Positions 60,181-64,000 of a stretch of 64,000 nt of DNA are shown here, piece by piece. The DNA is from Candidatus Aminicenantota bacterium (GTDB lineage: Bacteria; Acidobacteriota; Aminicenantia; S016-38): positions 372,001 to 436,000 of the forward strand of contig JAMOUJ010000005.1 of assembly GCA_027068075.1 (NCBI GenBank). Reading direction: 5' to 3'. A program made the translations under genes and the position numbers. The notes below the pieces were generated by a model that ran no database searches, was not told the DNA's origin, and saw nothing but the letters and a program-made list of their open reading frames with translations. Each line of letters begins with the position of its first letter. The stretch's first letter is position 1.

Positions 60181-60209
60181 TTGATGACCGCTAAACGCCG
60201 TCCTATAAT
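60181..60209 (+). promoter_or_regulatory. Promoter of the KaiC-like operon
   Basis: TTGATG (60181-60186) and TATAAT (60204-60209) are 17 nt apart. The leader of about 27 nt carries AGGAGG (60227-60232), 10 nt from the ATG, so this transcript has a conventional leader. Confidence 0.7.
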
Positions 60210-60242
60210 ATAAATAGACAGCATTCAGGAGGCGATCCCGCT

Positions 60243-61100
60243 ATGGGCGAAGAAAGGGAAATTATCAAAGAAAGCATACTGGTGGGTGGCGAAGCCATAG
60301 AAAAGGCCCCAAAGATAAAGGGAATTCCCACGGGGATAGAAGGCCTGGACGAATTGTTTTTCACCAACGAAGTCAAGGATGGGAAGGTGGTGAGGGTTCC
60401 CCTGGGGGGGATTCCCTCCTACTCCATTTTTAACATCACGGGGGTTTCGGATACCGGTAAATCCCTCATGGTGGAACAGTACGCCGTAAAGAGGGCCTCC
60501 GTAGGTGAAAAGGTGATCTTCGTAACCGTGGAGTCCCCGGCTCCCTTCGTCATCGGGGGAATCCAGGCGAGGTCCTACGCCATGGGCATAGACTTTGAAG
60601 AAATTAAGGACAACATAATCCTGATAGATGCGGCTTCCTACTCGGCTCTACGGGACAATCTTCCCACCCTTTTCAACACCCTGGCTTACGCCATAAAGAC
60701 CTACAAGGCCAGGCACACGGTGGTGGATTCCATAACCGGTTTGTTTGAAGCCAGGGAGATGATGGCCCGGACGGTGGTGCGCCAGGTATTCAATTTTCTG
60801 AAGAAATGGTATCAGACCGCCCTTTTCGTATCCCAGAAGAGAAGCGGCCACGAAGAACTTACGGCGGAGGCCGCCGGAGGTTATGCCGTGGGACACATAG
60901 TGGATGGGACTATGGTTCTCGCCAAGGTGCTGGTGGATTCCCAGTACAAGGCTAAACTTTACGGGAAGCCCGTGGGGGAAGTGGTGAGACTTTTCAGGAT
61001 AGACGGATGCCGTCTGGCAGGTCACGATACCAGGACCCGCTTTTTTGAAATAACCCCCGAAGGGCTGGTAAAAATAGGAAAGGCCCTGGGGGAAAAATAG
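60243..61100 (+). CDS. KaiC-like RecA-superfamily ATPase (thermophile AF_0795-type)
   Basis: A 285-residue single KaiC/RadA-like domain. Walker A GVSDTGKS (67-74) has an unusual Asp-Thr pair; the catalytic-region FVTVESPAPFVIGGIQAR and Walker B HTVVDSITGLFE (158-169) follow, then VSQKRSGHEELTAEAAGGYAVGHI split across the arginine-finger area. It lacks the second KaiC domain and any RadA zinc finger. I recall a TIGR03878-type family, AF_0795, found sporadically but only in thermophiles, paired with a TIGR03879 'near KaiC' protein; the next gene fits that partner. Role unknown. Confidence 0.75.
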   Translation: MGEEREIIKESILVGGEAIEKAPKIKGIPTGIEGLDELFFTNEVKDGKVVRVPLGGIPSYSIFNITGVSDTGKSLMVEQYAVKRASVGEKVIFVTVESPAPFVIGGIQARSYAMGIDFEEIKDNIILIDAASYSALRDNLPTLFNTLAYAIKTYKARHTVVDSITGLFEAREMMARTVVRQVFNFLKKWYQTALFVSQKRSGHEELTAEAAGGYAVGHIVDGTMVLAKVLVDSQYKAKLYGKPVGEVVRLFRIDGCRLAGHDTRTRFFEITPEGLVKIGKALGEK

Positions 61101-61115
61101 ACAAGGAGGTGACCC

Positions 61116-61739
61116 ATGGTTATAGAGGTAAGACCCATAGAGGAAGATTACGAAATTCTGGCCACCAGAGTTTTTCTGAAAACCCTGGACATAATCGGGG
61201 GGTTGAAGAAATTGGTGGAATACAGGACCCTCACCTGGCTTCCTTCCCTTGCCAGGTCTGCCATAGTGGTGGTTCTGCGGGAGGAGTTCTTTAAGACCGA
61301 CGAAGAGATCGCCGCAGAGGTGGGCCTCACCAAGCAGACGGTGAGGAACATACTGAGGGCTGACCCTGAGGCCGCCCTTCAGAAACTCCAGAGCATGGAG
61401 GAGTTCACCGATGAGGAGAGGAAAAATGTTCCCGTTCACCTGGCCGGAGGCCTGGCCAAAAGGGCCTACGAACTCATCAAGTATAAGGGAGAAGAGCCTC
61501 AGATCGCCCTGCTTTATACCTCCCAGACCGCCCAGGCCCTGGAGGTTCCGTGGGCCTACGCAGTGCTCAAGTCCCTCAAGGGCACCGATTTTCCCGTTCT
61601 CTCCCCCGAGACCCTGAAGGCCAAACTGGCAGGTATATCCATAAAGGGCAAGCCGGCGGAGGAGGTCGTTTACCTGATCTCGTATCCGGTTTCCAATCCA
61701 GCGGAATTACTTAAGAAAATAAGGGAAGTTTTGGGCTAA
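61116..61739 (+). CDS. HTH protein partner of the KaiC-like ATPase ('near-KaiC' type)
   Basis: A 207-residue protein. Residues about 58-85 form a helix-turn-helix (KTDEEIAAEVGLTKQTVRNI), followed by a helical segment and an alpha/beta C-terminal region. No enzyme motif is seen. Its position, 15 nt after the KaiC-like gene with a shared promoter and an AAGGAGGTG site, and its HTH match the TIGR03879-type partner known from thermophiles. It could be a DNA-binding regulator whose state is set by the ATPase. Confidence 0.7.
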   Translation: MVIEVRPIEEDYEILATRVFLKTLDIIGGLKKLVEYRTLTWLPSLARSAIVVVLREEFFKTDEEIAAEVGLTKQTVRNILRADPEAALQKLQSMEEFTDEERKNVPVHLAGGLAKRAYELIKYKGEEPQIALLYTSQTAQALEVPWAYAVLKSLKGTDFPVLSPETLKAKLAGISIKGKPAEEVVYLISYPVSNPAELLKKIREVLG

Positions 61740-61768
61740 ATCTCTGGGAAATCGGGCCCCTTATGTTT

Positions 61769-61774
61769 TATAAT
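61769..61774 (+). promoter_or_regulatory. -10 element of the UDP-glucose dehydrogenase gene
   Basis: TATAAT ends exactly 7 nt before the ATG at 61782; no ribosome site and no clear -35. Confidence 0.6.
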
Positions 61775-61781
61775 TTTCCCC

Positions 61782-63089
61782 ATGGACATAGGAGTATTTG
61801 GAATAGGATATGTGGGTCTGACCACAGCCCTGGGTTTTGCCAGCAAGGGCCACCGGGTTTTTGCGGTGGACAGGGACGAGGAGAAGGTAGAGAGCCTCCG
61901 CTCCGGTCAGGTTCCCATCTTTGAACCAGGGGCCCGGGAACTTTTAAGGGAAAATCTTTCCAGACTCCATTTTTCCACCCGGGGAGAGGATGCGGTGAAA
62001 AATGCGGAGGTTCTCTTCATCTCCGTGGGGACCCCCTCCCTTCCCGACGGGAGTGCGGACCTATCCCAGGTGGAGGAGGTGGCGAAGTTCATTGCGGAGC
62101 ACATGGAGGCTTACAAACTCATCGTGGAGAAGAGCACGGTTCCGGTCCACACCGCCTACTGGATAAAGAGGACCGTTAACCTTTACAAAAGGGGTGATGC
62201 CCCCTTTGATGTGGTGAGCAATCCGGAATTTCTCCGGGAGGGCAGTGCCCTCAGGGATTTTCTTCATCCCCACCGCATAGTCATCGGCACAGAAACGGAA
62301 AGGGCCCGGAAGATAATGGGGGAACTTTACCGGGACTTCAACGCCCCCATAATTTTCACCGATGTCAAAACCGCCGAGATAATAAAACACGCCTCCAATT
62401 CCTTCCTGGCCACTAAGATTTCCTTCATAAACATGGTGGCGGACCTCTGTGAGGCAGTGGGGGCCGATGTGGAGATGGTGGCCAGGGGAATGGGGCTTGA
62501 CCCCAGGATAGGAAAGGAATTTCTCCGGGCCGGGGTAGGATTCGGAGGAAGTTGTTTTCCCAAGGACATAAAGGCCTTTTACCGAATTGCCGAGGAGAAC
62601 CAGGTGGATTTTTCCCTGCTGAAGGAGGTGGAGAGGATAAATCTGGAAAGGCCGCTTAAATTTCTGAGGAAAATAAAGGGGGTCATGTGGAACCTGCGGG
62701 GCAAAAAGATAGGAGTTCTGGGGCTTTCCTTTAAACCCAACACCGACGATGTTCGGGAGGCCCCCAGCCTGAAGGTGATAGAACTGCTTTTAGGGGAGGG
62801 GGCAGAGGTGGAAGCCTACGACCCGGTGGCCGGGGAGAACGCAAAAAAGAGCATGCCCGCCCTTCGTCTTTCCCGGGATCCCTATTCCCTGGCCCAGGGA
62901 GCCAATGCCCTGGCCCTCATCACCGAATGGGAGGAGTTCCGGGACCTGGACTGGAAAAGGGTGAGGGAGCTCATGGATACCCCCATCGTTTTTGACGGGA
63001 GAAATTTTCTGGAGGGGAGAAAACTGGCCTCCCTGGGCTTTGAATATTACCCCGTGGGAAAACCTCCCATGGGGAAAAGAAATGGCTGA
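61782..63089 (+). CDS. ugd: UDP-glucose 6-dehydrogenase family protein
   Basis: A 435-residue NAD-dependent enzyme making UDP-glucuronate or a related nucleotide-sugar acid. N-terminal Rossmann motif GVFGIGYVGLTTA, VEKSTVPVHT, NPEFLREGSALRDF, catalytic Cys258 in GFGGSCFPKD, and C-terminal GLSFKPNTDDVREAP. Slightly longer variants act on UDP-ManNAc or UDP-GlcNAc, so the substrate is not certain. Leaderless start: TATAAT lies 7 nt before the ATG. It overlaps the methyltransferase gene by 8 nt. Confidence 0.92.
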   Translation: MDIGVFGIGYVGLTTALGFASKGHRVFAVDRDEEKVESLRSGQVPIFEPGARELLRENLSRLHFSTRGEDAVKNAEVLFISVGTPSLPDGSADLSQVEEVAKFIAEHMEAYKLIVEKSTVPVHTAYWIKRTVNLYKRGDAPFDVVSNPEFLREGSALRDFLHPHRIVIGTETERARKIMGELYRDFNAPIIFTDVKTAEIIKHASNSFLATKISFINMVADLCEAVGADVEMVARGMGLDPRIGKEFLRAGVGFGGSCFPKDIKAFYRIAEENQVDFSLLKEVERINLERPLKFLRKIKGVMWNLRGKKIGVLGLSFKPNTDDVREAPSLKVIELLLGEGAEVEAYDPVAGENAKKSMPALRLSRDPYSLAQGANALALITEWEEFRDLDWKRVRELMDTPIVFDGRNFLEGRKLASLGFEYYPVGKPPMGKRNG

Positions 63090-64000
63090 TATCCCGGCAG
63101 ATTTTCTATCGCGCTACCGCCAGGTCCTGGGCGAGGAGCGTTTGAAGGAACTGGTGAAGTTCGTATTCCTGCCCCTGAGGAGGTCGCTGAGGATTAACAC
63201 CTTGAAGGTTTCCATTCCTGACCTGGAGGCTCTTCTGTCCCGGGAAGGTTTTTACCTTAAGCCCGTTCCCTGGTGCCCCTCGGGTTTCTGGGTGGAGGGG
63301 GAATCTTCGCCGGGTAAATTGCTATTTCACATGATGGGGCTTTACTACATTCAGGACGCCTCCTCCATGGCCCCTCCTGAGGCCCTCGCCCCGAAACCCG
63401 GGGAGGTGGTCCTGGACATGGCCGCTGCCCCTGGGGGAAAGTCCACCCACCTGGCAGCTCTCATGGAGGGAAGGGGCATCTTGGTGGTGAACGAACCCCT
63501 CCTTTACCGGGCCAAGGTCCTGGTGGGGAACCTGGAGAGGATGGGGGTGAGGAACTCCGCCGTGAGCATAATGAGGGGAAACACCTTCGGGTGGAGGTTT
63601 CCCAACTTCTTTGACAGGGTTCTTCTTGATGCGCCGTGTTCCGCCGAGGGAAGCACCCGCAAGGACGAAACTTTTTTCAAAAAGTACTGGAATCTCTCCT
63701 ACATACGCAGGGCCCAGAATGTTCAGAAATCCCTCATAATCTCCGGCATCCACTCCCTTAAGCCCGGAGGGGTTTTGGTTTACTCCACCTGCACCATGAC
63801 ACCGGAGGAGAACGAAGCCATTCTCACCTACGCCCTGGAGGCCTTCCCCACCCAGGTGGAGGTGGAGGAGGTGAAACTCCCGGGACTTCGGACCATGGAG
63901 GGGGTTCAGGAGTTTGAAGGGGTGAAATACCACCCGGAGGTAAGGAAGATTGCCAGAATATGGCCCTTCCTCAACGACACCGAGGCCTTTACCGTATTCA
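63082..64000 (+). CDS. RsmB/NOP2/Sun-family RNA (cytosine-5) methyltransferase, truncated at the window edge
   Basis: At least 306 codons are present, running off the right edge. SAM-binding motif DMAAAPGGKSTHLAAL, the motif-IV cysteine in DAPCSAEGST, and the motif-VI cysteine in YSTCTMTPEENEA show an m5C RNA methyltransferase that uses two cysteines. The N-terminus has no NusB-like domain, so it resembles RsmF/NOP2 rather than RsmB. The ATG at 63082 overlaps the ugd stop by 8 nt. Target (rRNA or tRNA) unknown. Confidence 0.9.
   Translation, partial: MADIPADFLSRYRQVLGEERLKELVKFVFLPLRRSLRINTLKVSIPDLEALLSREGFYLKPVPWCPSGFWVEGESSPGKLLFHMMGLYYIQDASSMAPPEALAPKPGEVVLDMAAAPGGKSTHLAALMEGRGILVVNEPLLYRAKVLVGNLERMGVRNSAVSIMRGNTFGWRFPNFFDRVLLDAPCSAEGSTRKDETFFKKYWNLSYIRRAQNVQKSLIISGIHSLKPGGVLVYSTCTMTPEENEAILTYALEAFPTQVEVEEVKLPGLRTMEGVQEFEGVKYHPEVRKIARIWPFLNDTEAFTVF

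Noticed and set aside
60648-61439. 263-codon minus-strand frame opposite the KaiC-like genes
   Set aside because: No family resemblance; plus-strand genes have motifs, promoter and ribosome sites.
63322-63933. 203-codon minus-strand frame near the right edge
   Set aside because: Antisense of the RsmB/NOP2-type methyltransferase, whose motifs are in the plus frame.
1-64000. CRISPR arrays, insertion sequences, prophage, rRNA
   Set aside because: No periodic repeats with spacers, transposase/integrase motifs or rRNA signatures were found on either strand.

Overview
The window reads as a single stretch of bacterial chromosome, fairly GC-rich by eye, tightly packed and with almost no non-coding DNA. 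I see no insertion sequences, prophage, CRISPR array or rRNA. The organism is Gram-negative: it has a TonB-dependent receptor, a lipoprotein-sorting-type protein and lipoproteins. It looks anaerobic or microaerophilic, with a 2-oxoacid:ferredoxin oxidoreductase and many radical SAM enzymes. It is probably thermophilic, with endonuclease Q, family-4 uracil-DNA glycosylase, a KaiC-like ATPase family I remember as restricted to thermophiles, and heavy AGG/ATA codon use. A large sortilin/BNR-repeat exported protein would fit Acidobacteriota or Aminicenantota, but taxonomy is inference only.

Layout. 1-11159 (minus strand): one long chain of touching genes running ffh, rpsP, khpA, rimM, trmD, rplS, rnhB, a TPR protein, a sigma-54 activator with its own ATPase and TPR domains, two oligopeptide-type ABC permeases and the first codons of an exported protein. 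11190-12885 (plus): tadA and a cation/proton antiporter. 12878-16613 (minus): PP2C phosphatase, PlsC, ClC channel, lipoprotein. 16659-20755 (plus): alkyladenine glycosylase, a tRNA-Thr on the opposite strand, MetH reactivation protein, hydrolase, UDG, radical SAM protein, LeuD. 20752-25419 (minus): gatB, split transketolase, ftsE, ftsX. 25482-31138 (plus): two radical SAM proteins, endonuclease Q, NDK, and an anti-sigma-factor partner-switching trio. 31166-34886 (minus): exported BNR-repeat protein and LolA-like protein. 34952-35611 (plus): nth. 35558-43154 (minus): 2-oxoacid:ferredoxin oxidoreductase, Nudix, comEC, HerA-like ATPase. 43296-43727 (plus): OsmC. 43711-48113 (minus): a cobalamin riboswitch controlling TonB receptor, ATPase, binding protein and permease. 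48255-52006 (plus): ftsK and an exported protein. 52003-60147: bactofilin-like protein, glycosyltransferases, ParB, glyQS, MFS transporter. 60243-64000 (plus): KaiC-like ATPase with its HTH partner, UDP-glucose dehydrogenase and a truncated RNA methyltransferase.

How it works together. The vitamin B12 uptake locus and the separate MetH reactivation protein point to B12-dependent methionine synthesis. At least four base-excision/deaminated-base repair enzymes lie between 16.6 and 35.6 kb. Signalling is represented by PP2C, the RsbU/RsbW/STAS trio and the sigma-54 activator, but no sigma factor gene is present.

The strongest unexplained signals are as follows. (1) A recurrent promoter layout in which a TAAAAT/TATAAT hexamer ends exactly 6-7 nt before the start codon, implying many leaderless mRNAs, some with back-to-back overlapping -10 elements. 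(2) The KaiC-like ATPase/HTH pair of unknown function. (3) A beta-clamp-binding-like C-terminus on endonuclease Q. (4) A detailed RNA-switch layout downstream of the B12 aptamer.
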